From assembly GCA_015680685.1 (NCBI GenBank), contig MNCI01026340.1:128322-192321 (forward strand): a DNA stretch of 64,000 bases, read 5' to 3'. This DNA is from Gnetum montanum. Lineage: Eukaryota; Streptophyta; Gnetopsida; Gnetales; Gnetaceae. Below the pieces are notes generated by a model. It saw only the letters and a list, made by a program, of their open reading frames with translations. It was not told the DNA's origin and did no database searches. Position numbers and translations under genes: made by a program. This document shows, one piece after another, positions 32,600 to 45,139 of the stretch (position 1 is its first letter; each line of letters begins with the position of its first letter).

Positions 32600-35500
32600 C
32601 TTCCCACCACAATCGAGCCCCAGCTATAGCCACCAGTGTTGGTGAATAAAGGTGCTAAGCCCTAGAACTCATATTATTCCTTCTCTTTCACAACACCCAA
32701 AACAATACAATTACTTTTGAGTCACAATCCAAGTTGACTAGCAATGATAGCGCAATTGCTTACCAAGTGTTTGATGAATAAGAGCATTGGTAAACAAAAT
32801 GGTTAACCTTATTAGGCTCCTTCAGACATAAGGAAAAAAGAGGATTAATGCCTAACTATTGCACCCTAAGAAAAGCCCACATTGGAAGCATGGTCCACTT
32901 ATTAACCAAACAAAACCTTTGACTTTCTTAGGAAATTTTTCCTTCAAGAGAGGCTTCCATTGAGGAGTCAAGGGGTACTTCATGGTAATAATATCTTTGG
33001 GAGATTATCCTAGGAGTGATTTTTATATCATCTCTCTTTCATATCTGCATATGGCCTATCACAGCAATGACCCCCATGTCCCAACCTTCAACTATTGGTA
33101 CTTTTGGTGCATAATATGTACCCATTGGATTGGACACTCCTTTGGTAGTAGTAATCAACTGACTAGAGGCAAAAAGTCCATCATGATCTCATCATGGAAT
33201 TTCAAAAACCTAATCCACCAAACCCCCTTTGACATTGAAAAACTTTTTCAACATACAAGGTGTAACCATTTTACCCCTTTTCCCCACAACCAAATGAATA
33301 TGTGAATGATTTGATCAACTTTGAGGATGATCCCCATTGGGGGGGAGCCATGGATGTCGTGAAATGAGCATCATGAGGACTAAAGAATCCAACATAATCA
33401 TTCCTTTTCTTGTCAAGAAATAATTAGTCTAGTGGTTGATCTACTATCATAGTTTTTGTATCAGGGTCAACCATGTATAACATCTATGGTAGGAAAAGAT
33501 TGACATTTCTAAATACAATTCTTGTTCTGTGCTTGGTAGGATCCCCAATATCTAGGAGATCTTACCCTTAACTTGATCATTAGCATTCACTAGGTGAATT
33601 GCCAACTTTGCCAAATTTATCTCAAGATCCACTTCCTGGGCCATTCGATCCAATGCACAATTAAGTGTAAGAGCCTATGGAAAAGTTGCATGCAAAAATA
33701 GAATCATATCATTAGCGTAATATTCTACAAGGTAATCCAATCCCATAACCTCCACGGCTCTTACCCCCTCCAATTCATAGTAGATCATGTCGCTGGCCAT
33801 AATAAATAAGAGTAAGAAAAGTGGGTCTCCCTACTAGAGCTCCTAGCCTAGTTTTAAAAACCCCCAAAGCTAACCATCAATATCAAGGAAGTAGCTCCCC
33901 AAAGCCTACAGCTAGACACAAAATCCACAAACTTGGGATCAAATCCTTTGCATAGCATAATCTCCATCAGCACCTTCCAATTGGTAGTATCATACTCCTT
34001 TGTAATATCCAACTTGATGCACATTCCTAAGTACCCTATATTATGCAATGAGTGCAAGATTTCATGTAGGAGTATGACCTAGTCTTGTAGAAATCATCCT
34101 TTTATGAAACCTATGTGATGCTTCCCAACTAGCTTTGGCAACATCAGGGCCAAATGATGAATGAGAATTTTCATAAATAGCTAGAGCAAGGTATTACAAA
34201 TCCCAATATGTTTGAACTACACTGGTGCCATTGGATTAGTTTCTTTGGGGATGAGGACAATCATTAAATAGTTAATCTCTCATCAGACCTACTACTAGTT
34301 TAGCATCCTATTAAAGACCTCTAGCATATTATCCCCCATGATATCCATGAACTCCTTGAAAAATTTAATGAGCCACCTATCCATATCCAAAGCCTGATTG
34401 ATTTTCATACTCACCATTTCTTCTTACAACTTCCTCATCATGAAGGACCTAAGTAACACCCTATTCTTTGCCTCCCCAATGATGTTTTTAACCCACACTA
34501 AAAGTGGATTGGTGCACTGCTTACATCAAATGCTGTCCCAGTATTGATGCATCACCTTGGCAATTTCATGGCTATCAACAAGGGTGTTATCCCCTTGCAC
34601 CAGTTGTATCATCTATTTTCATTATTCTCATGCCTTGGCAGTAGCAAAGAAAAAACATGTGTTCTAGTCCCCTTCCCTAAGACAAGTTTTCCTAGCATGT
34701 TGCCTCTAATACATTTCTTCCTCCACAAAAAGGTCTTGTAGCTATTTCAAGATCATCTATTCCTCTTCCTCAAACTCCACACCTTCCTCTTGATGTAATT
34801 GAATTTATCCTAGCCTCTAGTATAATCTAGCAAGATGAGCACAAAAGGAAAATTTATCTTCAAAAGCTTTGATGTGTAGCCTTTGTTTGAGCTAGTTCAA
34901 TCTATTTTTCATGAGCTCCCTAAGTTGTCCTACACCTGGTATGTCCACCAAATTGCCACAACAATGGGCCAAAGCTAATGTTTGACTAACTAAGTCCATT
35001 CAAATCAAAATGAACAAGGATTAGTCCTCAGGCCTTTTTGAATATGATAAATAATCAAATGGTGGTCTAAAGCCTATCTCTCCTTCCTAAACACTTGAAT
35101 ATCAAACTTCAGCACAAGACTTGAGCTAATCCAAACTTGGTCAGTCCTTGATAGCACTTGATCGTTCCCCCCATGTCAATCACTCCATGTGAATTTGTAG
35201 TCCCTAATTTCCATGTTGATAAGCTCATTCTCCTCAAGAAATGCCTAGAATCCTTGATACCTTGGAGGATCCATAGTATCACATTCAAATCTCTCCATGG
35301 GTATGACCTTTAATTGAAATCACCAATTAGAACCCACTATCTCGATCAAGGACCACCCACACCAGTCATTTGAGCTTTTGTAGTTTAATCTCCCAATTTG
35401 AGGCCCCATAAATATTGGTAAGCTAGATACCCTTTGGCACAACTTGGGCTATTATGCTTCATGTGGATGCATCCATGAAAGTGAAAGGTAGCCTAGATAG

Positions 35501-35709
35501 AATAGCCAGTCACTTTTCCTTGCCCTAGCAGGGGATCCTATACATATACCAACCCTATCATCTCAAGAGCTAAGATTCTATTTGTTGTAATTTTATTTCA
35601 TGTATATAAACTACATCACATCCTTCATTCTGAATTATTTCTTTCAAGGTATTTCATTTATAGGATATACCCTGATCCCTATAGTTTCACGATCAAATCT
35701 TCATGGTCT
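32600..35709 (-). pseudogene. LINE ORF2: endonuclease and reverse transcriptase
   Basis: Start ATG at about 35709, followed by the endonuclease N-terminus (M-K-I, two stops in place of I/W, N-Y-R), EIKLQQIES near 35.6 kb, NIYG near 35.4 kb, and FTWSD followed by LSRTDQV near 35.18 kb, as in L1 apurinic endonucleases. RT near 34.06-33.5 kb: KLDITKEYDTTNW (fingers to palm), then DPLFLLLF. The catalytic box near 33.71 kb reads YYAND rather than F/Y-A-D-D. The C-terminal part includes the zf-RVT-type segment (VNHFVYQCSYSSNTW near 32.80 kb). It nicks the target and copies LINE RNA; this copy is dead through many stops. There is no obvious RNase H domain. Confidence 0.75.
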
Positions 35710-36015
35710 ACTGATAGACCATTTTTTGTAGACCTCTTTCAAGGTCTGTTGATAGCCCAAATAAATATCCAATTATGTTTTCTTACTCTGGGAAACCATC
35801 ATTGTGGGATGACAATTTTTCCTGACACTTCACAAGATTGGAAACATCCACATCGTTATCTTAGCATTCTCCTTGTGTGAGGGTACAATCTCCTGCATAT
35901 GGAGCTTCAATGATCCTTGTATAGCCAACACCTAGATCTCAAATGATGGAAGATCATTCCCATCATTTACTAAGTCTAGTTTTGACTGATTTGGGGTTAC
36001 CTTCTTCTTTGGTGA

Positions 36016-37039
36016 TCAACACCCCTCTTCCCTATGTTCTCCAAACCCTATGAGTTCCAAGACCAGGTGGCCTTTCTTGCTAACCTTATACCAACCCAAC
36101 TCCACCTTTTTTGCCAATGGCTTAGCCTTAAGCCAAATCTTGTAAGTGGTAACCTGATGGCTTGCATTTCCATAGATGGTACATCCACTACCCACCCTAT
36201 TTGGGGAGGTGTTATTATCAATGTTATTCTCATATTCTGCTAGGATCTTTTTCTCCATTGAGGAAAGTTCCAAAATCACTGCTTGCACTAAATCCTTTGA
36301 TGGTAACAACCACCATATGTAGAAATGCACAAATTCCATTTGCTCCATTGAGCCTGTAAACTTATCAAATGTGATAAACTCAACAAAGAACTTGATGATG
36401 GTTTCCAAGAAGTTTTTTGTTCACATTCCCTAGGGAATTCTAGATGCCTTGATCCACATGGATGTTCTAGTGAAAAGGTCTTCCTCCTTGTGGGTCCCTA
36501 GGCTCCATGGTTTCAACGCCAATCCATGGACCCCGTAGAACCATGATCCCCTCATGAATTCTATCATGGTCCCTGGTAAACTAAAAAATGAGTAGTGGAT
36601 CCTCAAAGAGGTTGCAGACCTCAACATCAATCAAACCCCACATAGTATGTGCTCATTTCTTAACAAAGTCCATCTAGGATCTGGCACCACTTGAAACAAA
36701 ATTGTTGATCAAACTCAACTCCATCATCCTAACCCCATTGGAAGGAGGGCACTACACCTAGAGCCGCATGAGATCTTCCTACCTAGAATAGGCTTGAATG
36801 CCTTCATCCTTTGGCTAGCAATCCCCACACTTGTTTCCAAGTACTAGGTTTCCCCCCATCTCCTTCACCATGTAAACATCCATAAGTTTCCTTGGTGGGC
36901 TCTCCTTGATGTTCATCCCAATAATGTTGGGCCCCCTTGCACCCATCATGCCAACATCCACCACCATTCCTATATTTGCACCTAAGCACACACCTGCTCT
37001 CACTTCCCCAACCATACCCACTACCACTCCCACTCCCAT
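36016..37039 (-). pseudogene. LINE ORF1 (DUF4283-like RNA-binding protein)
   Basis: Begins at ATG 37039 with a glycine- and valine-rich, unusual N-terminus (MGVGVVVGMV). Near 36.55-36.45 kb it encodes MRGSWFYGVHGLALKPW then LFTRTSMWIKA, the hallmark of the DUF4283 domain of plant L1 ORF1. The ORF 36016-36408 (130 codons, METIIKFFVEF ... EFITFDKFT) continues it. The end at 36016 has no zinc knuckle that I can see. ORF1 protein would coat LINE RNA. Two stops (near 36430 and 36422) and at least one frame break upstream interrupt it. Confidence 0.7.
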
Positions 37040-37060
37040 TTCAAAAAAATTCTCTTCCTC

Positions 37061-37072
37061 TTCTATTATCTA
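37061..37072. repeat. LINE target site duplication, right copy
   Basis: TTCTATTATCTA, identical to 30911-30922, directly at the 5' end of the LINE. Confidence 0.85.
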
Positions 37073-38177
37073 TTTTTAAAATATCAATTATTTTAATGAA
37101 ATTTTGGTAGTATGCCTTATAATACTTTAGCTTAGAAGAGTTTATTTGAAATAAATTTGTATTGTGAGTGTTGCTAGAAAATAAAACAATATCATTATGT
37201 CATTGAATAGATTTGAGATTACTGATTTATATGTTTCTTATGGCCATTTTTTTGGTTGAATAGATTTTTTGATGAATAGGATCAAATGTACTTTTATGGT
37301 TTGAAACAAAGTTGAGTTTGATTTTTAAACCAGAAAAAAAAAACAATACAAATTTGTACATCATGTTAAAGGAATCTTGCATAGATTTTTGTAGATGTTG
37401 TTTGTCTTTCATGATTATCTTTTATTTCAAAATATTAATATTGATTGAAACTAAAATCTAAGATGTAAGCAATGCATTGGAAGAATTGAAATATGACATT
37501 CCATCATAGATCTTTGGCTTTTGACTCATGTATATCCATATCAAAAGATTTAAGGCTTTTGTAATCACTTACAAGAAAGAAAGCAGCATGGCTGCTATGG
37601 CTTTCTTGTATTTCAAATTATCTATTTTATGAATACTATGTTTTACTATAGTTGAACTCTTTGTATGATTCATTATGCTTAGTTAAGCATAATTTAAGAC
37701 TAGAAAAGTGAATTGGTTGAGTTAAGTTACTTATAGCTAAACTACAAGGCTTTAGATATGATTTCAAGATATTTTAAAATTTGTGTTACACTTGGATGCA
37801 GTATGTATATCAAGAGAGGTCAATCATCATATTAGTATTCTCTTCCTTCTAGATTCTTGGGCTATTGTTTGCATTATATAATTTTCTATGTTTATAATTT
37901 ACTTTGTATCTTGAAATGATTGTTGTCAATCCTAGTATTACTATTTAAAAAATTCATCTATGCATTAAATATAAAATAGAAGAATTAATATAAATATGGA
38001 GAAAATTGATTAGGAAATTTGCATATGAAAGAAGATTTCAATTAAACCTACATATGAAAATGAAAGAAAATTGCAATTAAAGCTAGGTATGAAAAAGAAG
38101 AGCTGACATTGAATATTAATGCGTACAAATAGGCAATATCTATAAAAATAAATTTAGCAACCAAATATGGGCAAATT
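37073..38177. other. AT-rich intergenic DNA with one hairpin; no gene seen
   Basis: No coding frame. A compound hairpin lies at 37570-37610: outer arms TACAAGAAAG and CTTTCTTGTA are perfect, and the 21-base spacer contains AGCAGC ATG GCTGCT. Confidence 0.5.
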
Positions 38178-38660
38178 ATGGAGACTAGCTTTTTACAAAG
38201 TGACAAAGTTTAGATTATGAATAACGTGGAAACTATAAAAAAGAAAATCCATGAGATGAAAAATGAATTAAACAACAAGATAGAAATATACTATGAGCAT
38301 GTTCAAAAAATCTTAGAATTGACACAAGCAATCAAGGATGAAGGCCATGGAATAATGGGTATGGTTAGCATGTTCTAAAGTGAACATGAGAAGAAAATTA
38401 CTAAGATCACTGATGCTATAGTAATTTTTAATGAAGCTTACATGAGAGATTTAATCAAGGCAAATAAAGAGATTCAGAACTTGAGACAACAATTAAAGGA
38501 TCAAGAACTAGTTTCTGCTTCAACAAAGGATCAGTTTGAGAAGATTGTTACTAAAGAATCAACACTAGTAAAGGAAGAAAGTTACATAGTAGCTACTGAA
38601 GTTACAATTCAAAATTCATCCTATGAAATAATTCATTCCCTCTTCTCTACAATCCTATAA
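38178..38660 (+). pseudogene. Coiled-coil ORF, two internal stops
   Basis: One frame from ATG 38178 (METSFLQSDKV) to TAA at 38658-38660, with a TAG early and a TAA near 38376; from 38442 it is open for 72 codons. The protein is highly charged and coiled-coil-like throughout (ETIKKKIHEMKNELNNKIE, NKEIQNLRQQLKDQE). No family recognised. It lies on the opposite strand to, and beyond the 3' end of, the chromovirus pol at 39.65 kb. It may be a fragment of an extra ORF from another element, like those at 7324-7893 and 31102-32529, or a chance survivor. Confidence 0.4.
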
Positions 38661-39649
38661 TTGTAGGCCCCACTAGTGGGATACTACCTGAAGACATGAT
38701 TTTTCCCAAATTGAAGAATTTAAAATTATGAATATATGATGAATGCCAACAAAGGGTGAATAATAAATTTTTGACTATTTTTTTCCATTTAAACTTTGGA
38801 TCCCTCATGAGTAAAGGAGAGGAATGTATTATGAACAAAATTCTACCCATGTCTAGCCAATGTGGATCTTCATGCATTCATACTATGTTCAAAATAAATA
38901 AACACTCACCACATAATCAAAATAATAACTCACATAACACCATCCTTATGATTGAAGAACAAAGTTAGATGATAGCCTAAGATATCATAAGAAACTAACC
39001 AATCCCATGAGATGTCATTTATGCACAATAGAATAAAGAATCATTAAGTCTTTCTAATAAGGGTAACACTTAGAAGTTGAGTTATTCATGTTGATCTTCT
39101 CACACATTAACTTGTACTAAACATCATTCTATTTACATGTAGCCTCAACCCATCTAAAGGTGGAATTTCAATAGTTGTGTCCTAACTAGGTTCCAGATAA
39201 CACACTTTGTTTTTGCAAAGGCTTGTTGACTACAAATAATACACTTCCTATTTTCATCAAGAGATTTTTACATACAATAAGATATCAAATTTTGAATAAT
39301 AGAATATAAGAAAAAATGTACATAAACATAATGATATAAACTAAAATAAGATATGGAGCATATAGTTGCTTGGGATCACTAACATCAAACAAAGTAATAA
39401 AGATGTCCTTTAGATATGACCAATTAAGATAAAGAATCAATTTGTGTTGTAAAGAAATAAAAATATGGGTTCAAGATATGTTTTGCAAGTGGAAACATAT
39501 ACTCTATGTTAGGAAGGATAGTTAATGAAGTAATTAATTAGTTAGTTTATTTAAGCATTAAATATTGATTCATATAATCATTTAGCAAGTAGGAGAAAAA
39601 TCTCCCTCATCCTTCAAACAAGAATAGTCTTTAATTGAAGGTTACACCT
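38661..39649. other. AT-rich DNA; no gene and no LTR copy found
   Basis: The 3' LTR of chromovirus F would be expected in or near this interval, but I find no stretch matching the LTR at 44372-45139, so the 3' end of F is missing or too diverged to see. Confidence 0.45.
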
Positions 39650-42600
39650 ATGATAGCATGAAACCCCCACAAACCAAAATCATTCTCATGAACCCAAACA
39701 AGATTCTTAAGTCCTTCATCATTTCAATGCACTAAGTACTCATCCATCTTCTTACCTCTTATGCATCTACCATCTCTTACTTGTAACACAATTGGCTTCC
39801 TTGATAGCTTGGATGAAATTTGACCTTCAATTTCATCTTTAAGGATTTCAAGACTATCCTCTAGATTTGATACAAGAACATTACCATGATATATGTTTAA
39901 ATCTAAAACATTAAACTCATAAGAAATAGAAAGAACATTAGACAAATTAATCTCGTAAGCATTTGGAATGATCTTGGCCCTAAGTTTGAATGGATTGATT
40001 CTTATTGACTTGAGCTTATAAAAGTACACAATCTTCTATATTTCCTTACTCAAATAGATTCAAACATAATCACCAATATGAAATTCAACTATCCTCTTCC
40101 CTTTAATATCCTTGAAAGACACATACTTTTCCTTCTTCTCTAAGTAAGATTTGACTCATTGATGTAATTTATTCATTTGCTCAAAAATATTAGAGCTCAA
40201 AGAGGTTCAATCATCAAATTTCTTTAGTTCATCAACCATTCTTGGTGAAAAACCATAATTTTTCACAAAATGACTTTTACCAATGTTAGTGTGAAAAGCA
40301 TTATTATATGAGAACTAAACATGGAATAACATCTTTTCCCATCTTTTAGCTAATAATAACATAAGCATCTCAATATCTATAGCAAAAATCTATTAACCAC
40401 ATTAGTTTGCTCATTGGTTTGAGGATGATAGACAGTGAAAAATGACAACTTAGTTCTAAGCAATTTTCAAAGTGACTAGTGTAATACCTTTTCCACCTTT
40501 CAAATTTTCACAAACATAACATTTCTTCATAAATTTAACCACATCTTTATACATACCTATCCAAAAATTAATTTTTTCTTATCAATTCTAAAGTCTATTT
40601 TTGTCCATATATGTAGTCATGTTACTATTATGCTTTTTATTAAGAAGATTGAATCTAAACTCACATTTGTGAACATAAATTTTTCTATCCTTAAATAAAA
40701 TACCATTATTAGCATGATATGCCTTCCATTTATTAATCCTTCCTAATAATGGATAATTTATTTCCTTTCAAATTTCATCAAAATTAGTATTTTTAGGATA
40801 TAATTGAGAAAAAGTATCAAATCCTTTAACTTTCAAATTAGAATGAGAAATATGAATTCTAGATAAAGCATCAATAACAACATTTGACTTGTCACTTTTA
40901 TGTTTCAAAATAAAATATAATTTTTAAAATTATTTTATCCATTTCATATGCGTAGCACTCAATTTCTTTTGAGAATTCAAGAATTAAAGTGCTCTATGAT
41001 CAATTAATAAATGAAATTTAGATCCTAGCAAGTAATGTCTTCAATGCTTGGATGCTTGAAGTATAGTATGTAGTTCCTTATCATACATACTATACTTTTG
41101 CATAGATTCATTTAATTTTTTAGAAAAGAATGCAATTGACTTACCTTGTTGAGAAAGCACACCTTCAATAGCAAGCCCACTTACATCCACCTCAACTTCA
41201 AATAGCTTGAAGATGTCTATAATTGCTAAAATCAAAGCATTATAAATCTTCTCCTTCAATCCTTGAAAATAACTCTTTTTTATATCATCCCACATAAAAG
41301 AAAAATTTTTCTTTAAATAAAATAGCATAAGCCATGTAATAGAACTAAAATTTTTAATAAATCCCCTATAGAAACCAGCAAAACCAAGAAAATATCTTAC
41401 CTCTCCCACATACTTAAGTGAAGATCATTCTTTAATTGCCTTGATCTTTCTTGGATCCATTTTGACTTGATTCTTAAAGACAAGATGATCTAAATAGATA
41501 ATTTTCTTCTTCATAAAATGATATTTCTTGGTATTAATTATTAAATTAGACTCATTCAACTTTGAGCATACTAATCTAAAGTGTGCACAAGCTCATCTTC
41601 ATTATAGCTATAAACAAAAATATCATCAAAGAAAAAAATGCAACATTTGGTAATAAGATCTCTTAAGACATCATGTATAAGCCTCATAAATGTGGTGAGA
41701 GCATTGATTAGCCCAAAAGACATGACTAATCACTTATACAAAGCATTATTTGTCTTGAATACCATTTTTCATTCATCTCTTGGTCTAATTCTAATTTCAT
41801 GATATCCACTTTTTAAATAAATATTTGAAAAGATCTCAACATTAGCTAAAACATTAAGAGCATAATTCATTATAGGGATAGAAAATCTTTACTAAATATT
41901 GATTCTATGAACAATTCAAAAATCAATACACATTCTCATCTCATTTGTATCTTTCTTGAAACAAGTATAGTTGGAATAACACATGGATAAATGAATCCCT
42001 TAAGAAAACCATTAGAGAGTAGCTCAATTAATTACTTGTGTGAATCATCCTCTTGATGTGGAGTCATATGGTAAGCTCTCTCATTTTGAATAATAGCTCT
42101 AGGCATAAAGTCAAGTTGATGTTGGATTTATATCATTGGAGAAATTCTTTCCAATTTACATTTGAAGACATCAATAAATGCTTGTTTCAAACCTTGCATA
42201 GCTAGAATAAGTGCATTTTGTAGTTCCTCTTCACTTGTTACAATGATAGAAATAATGATAAATATATTATCATGTTTCTCATGTTCTTTAAGATATTTTC
42301 TTTCACTAAGTAAACTCAATGAAGAATTAATAGGAATATTCTTTATGTATTGATGCAATGTCATTAGTATTAATTAGTGAATTCCATCTTTCCTAGGTAT
42401 TGACCAAAATTTCATAGCCTCATCATGAGTAGCTTTATTATCATAATTCCAAGATCTATCAAGTATGACATCAGTAGTATTTATGGGAAGAATGTTACAT
42501 TTTACTTGATCTTTGAAAGAAACAATTTTAAAAAATAAAATGCATATTTCTTTTATCTTTTGGAAATAATCTCTAAAAATCCAATACACTCTATAAGACT

Positions 42601-44368
42601 TATGAGGAGCAATTTTCTTCAATCTAAGTCTAGTAATGATCATGGAAGAAATAATGTTCTCTTGAGTAGCTCCATCTATTAAGAGGTGAAGCCATTTACC
42701 ATTAGAAAGACATCTAGCCCTAATTATAAAAAATCATTTTCCATAGAGGATCTTCATTAGCATCAACATTTTCCATAAAAAAATTAATTTTGATAATATC
42801 TTCAACTAAAGGAGTATAAGGATTACATTCTTTTGAAGACTTTCCTTTATCAAACATTTTAAGTTCATTGGTCTTTGAAGACTTCAGTTTCTTGCATTCC
42901 CATTGGTTATGTCCCATATCTTCATAATTGAACCATTGTACCTTGGAATCATTTTCATTTCCTTGGTCTTTTCCCTTCTTCAAAGTATCTTTCTTGGAAT
43001 CTTAGCCTTAGTCATTTATGCTTATCATGAGAATTATCCTTCGCATTACTTTTTTTCTTTTCTCCTTGATCTTCCTTAGAAGCTTTGGATTCTTTGCCAT
43101 TGAAAGCCTTGGGATCATTATGTAAGTCTTGAAGTTTTATTTTATTCTTAAGACCCTAATCAAAAATCTAATCTAAGGTTTGAGATTCATAGAAGATGAG
43201 TGCTTGCTAAAATTCCTTCTTTAGTCCACCTTGAAAGTTAGAAGCTTATTCATATTCATTAGAATGTACCTTAGCTTGTTAAAAATATTTTAAAAATTCC
43301 ATGTAATATTCCTTTATAATTTTATCTTATTCTCTTATATATTTTATCCTTTGACTAGTCTCTTAGCTATGATGATAGTTTTAAAATCTTTACTTAATCA
43401 TGAGTTGCATGAGAGATCAATCTTTGATATGAGTAACATTACTTACCATATAAGAATGACTTTTCTTCTTCCATCATAATTATGCCAGATCTTCAAGCTT
43501 TTTCTCAGCATATGACACCTTTTTATACTCTTCTACATCTTTAAGATCAAAATATTTGTTGATCCTCTTAAGCTAAGAGGGAAATGATTCAATACCTTTC
43601 ATTCCATTGAAGAATTTAACTTCAACATGAGGCATTTTAGAAGCATGTTTGAAAGCCTTAGTAAGAGAAAGACCAATTCCTTTACCTTTATTCCTTTAAT
43701 TTCTTGAAAAAGGTTCTTTATTCTCTTTTCTTAAAAAAATAAACCTTTGAGATTGATTCTTAATACTTGGAGTATGAATAAGTCCATCATCTTACTCTTC
43801 ATTCTCTTTGATATGTTTATTCTCAAAAGGAATATCATATTTAAGAGATGGCAAGGAGGAACATTTTGAAAAATCCTTTGATGAAGAGTCACTTGAGTTG
43901 TGCCTTTTCCTAGATGTCTTTGATCAAGAATAATGTTCTTTGGTCTCTTCTAGCTTTTTAAGTTTCTCAACAATAAGCTTGGGATCATTTCTCATATCTT
44001 CCATGTCTTTAGTAAAAGTTTGAATGATTTTCGTCTTTGAAACTATGATGAAATTTATTTGAAAGGAGAAATTCACAAAATTCTACGAGAAAAAGTAAAA
44101 GATTAAGAGAATTCAAGGTATGAAGTCCAAATGATTCAAACCCTAGATGTCACAAGCAAATGGATGTCCCATTATATAATTACTTTCTAGATCTTAGAAG
44201 AAATGATCAAATTATGAAGCAAAAAAATTTTTCAAACCCTAAGTATGGAAAATATAATTAATTAAGAATTTAAAAAAAACTTGATGATATGAGAAGAAAT
44301 TCCTTACAACTGAGGTGAGGATTCTCTACTTGAATTGAATTATCTTTAAAGCTAATGCTCTAATACCA
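39650..44368 (-). pseudogene. Element F: chromovirus (Ty3/gypsy) gag-pol, decayed
   Basis: Read right to left. Gag occupies about 44.05-43.1 kb. A zinc-knuckle remnant lies at 42720-42983 (WFNYEDMGHNQWEC; first C's changed). Protease is at 42.70-42.37 kb (LLIDGATQENI, a D-G-A active site) with its C-terminal part in ORF 42374-42643. RT follows from about 42.09 kb (YHMTPHQEDDSHK, ELLSNGFLK); the catalytic box near 41.62 kb reads FFDDIFVYSYNEDELVH. ORF 41041-41409 holds the RT thumb and RNase H start (VRYFLGFAGFYRGFIKNFSSI, FEVEVDVSGLAIEGVLSQ). About 41.0-40.1 kb is RNase H to integrase, badly decayed. 40.13-39.72 kb is the integrase C-terminus (FHIGDYV, NAYEINL, FNVLDLNIYHG), followed at 39.75-39.69 kb by a chromodomain-like KKMDEYLVH. 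The YHMTP and NAYEI phrases fit the Galadriel/Reina group. Confidence 0.75.
44357..44368 (-). other. Element F primer binding site (initiator tRNA-Met type)
   Basis: On the - strand TGGTATTAGAGC, one base from the canonical TGGTATCAGAGC complementary to the 3' end of initiator tRNA-Met, three bases (GAT) inside the LTR end. Confidence 0.8.
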
Positions 44369-44371
44369 ATC

Positions 44372-45139
44372 TGATGAGGAGCTCCCTTGGATTTCATAAT
44401 CCAAGCTTAGTCAAGTTTGATTAACCATAATAAATGCATAATTAAATAAGAAGAAAAGAAAAATTTTATTATTTCTTAAGAAAATATCTATAAAGAATAA
44501 AAGAAGCAATGAACTCCCAAGAATGGACAAGTAATTTAATCAAACCTTCACTCCATACACAATGCAAGTAGATCATCAATGATAATCATTCACTCACTTT
44601 CCCAATCTCTTAAGAATGGATGCACACTGAATCTCGCTTTGGAGTTTCTCTTTCTTATAAGCCTCTTTTTTCCCTTGATGTTTCTTTCTAATGTCTTTGG
44701 GCCATTATATAGCTTTTCCTAATGTCAATTCATCTTCCTCTACTATTAGAAGGTTTTAAAATTCATTCCTTTTAAAAAATAATTTTAACCTAATTGTGAG
44801 TGACTATGACTTGTAGTTATCCTCATAGTCAATAGCCTATGATGGGACTACATTCATACTTGATCATACTAGAAACATAAGATTACTTTGTCATCTATTA
44901 CTCATGAAACTATGACTCCATTACAACTCAGTTGTAATCATGTTCAACTAGCAACTTGGAGACTAGAATTTCCTTTGACTTATAGAGGCTTGCAAATCAA
45001 ACTCATAATTAGAAACTCATTAAAATTTGATCATTATAATGGATTACGAAAAATTTTGATTTGCAATTGACTACAAGTCTTGGGTATGACTCACTACAAC
45101 TTGTAGTAACCTTATAGGTCCTATCTTGGTATTAGAAAA
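44372..45139 (-). repeat. Element F 5' LTR, part; interrupted by element B
   Basis: On the - strand the LTR ends TCCTCATCA just before the PBS. A TATA-like CTATATAATGG lies near 44706-44716 on that strand. Repeated ACTTGTAGT / GACTATGACTTG motifs occur at about 44804-44834 and 45061-45105 and again at 55190-55215 to the right of element B. So the U3 probably continues from 55106. No partner LTR was found. Confidence 0.55.
45135..45139. repeat. Element B target site duplication, left copy (gaaaa)
   Basis: Matches 55106-55110 exactly, directly outside the LTRs. Confidence 0.85.

Larger units (their letters stand above)
30923..37060 (-). mobile_element. Full-length L1-type LINE with three reading frames
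   Basis: Bounded by a perfect 12-bp direct repeat, with an A-rich 3' end on the left (ATTCAAAAAAATAG on the - strand) and a very short 5' leader (21 bases) before the first ATG on the right. In order on the - strand: ORF1 (37039 to 36016), ORF2 (35709 to about 32600) and a third frame (32529 to 31102), then a roughly 180-base 3' UTR ending with the TTTAATATAT-type tail usual for plant LINEs. All frames carry stop codons. Because the duplication encloses the third frame, it was part of the inserted unit. Length is 6138 bases. Confidence 0.85.

Noticed and set aside
36815-37039. Glycine- and valine-rich ORF as a separate gene
   Set aside because: It is the start of LINE ORF1, directly after the LINE 5' end; the overlapping ORF at 36804-36989 is another frame of the same DNA.
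38661-39649. 3' LTR of chromovirus F
   Set aside because: Compared by eye with 44372-45139 and found no convincing match.
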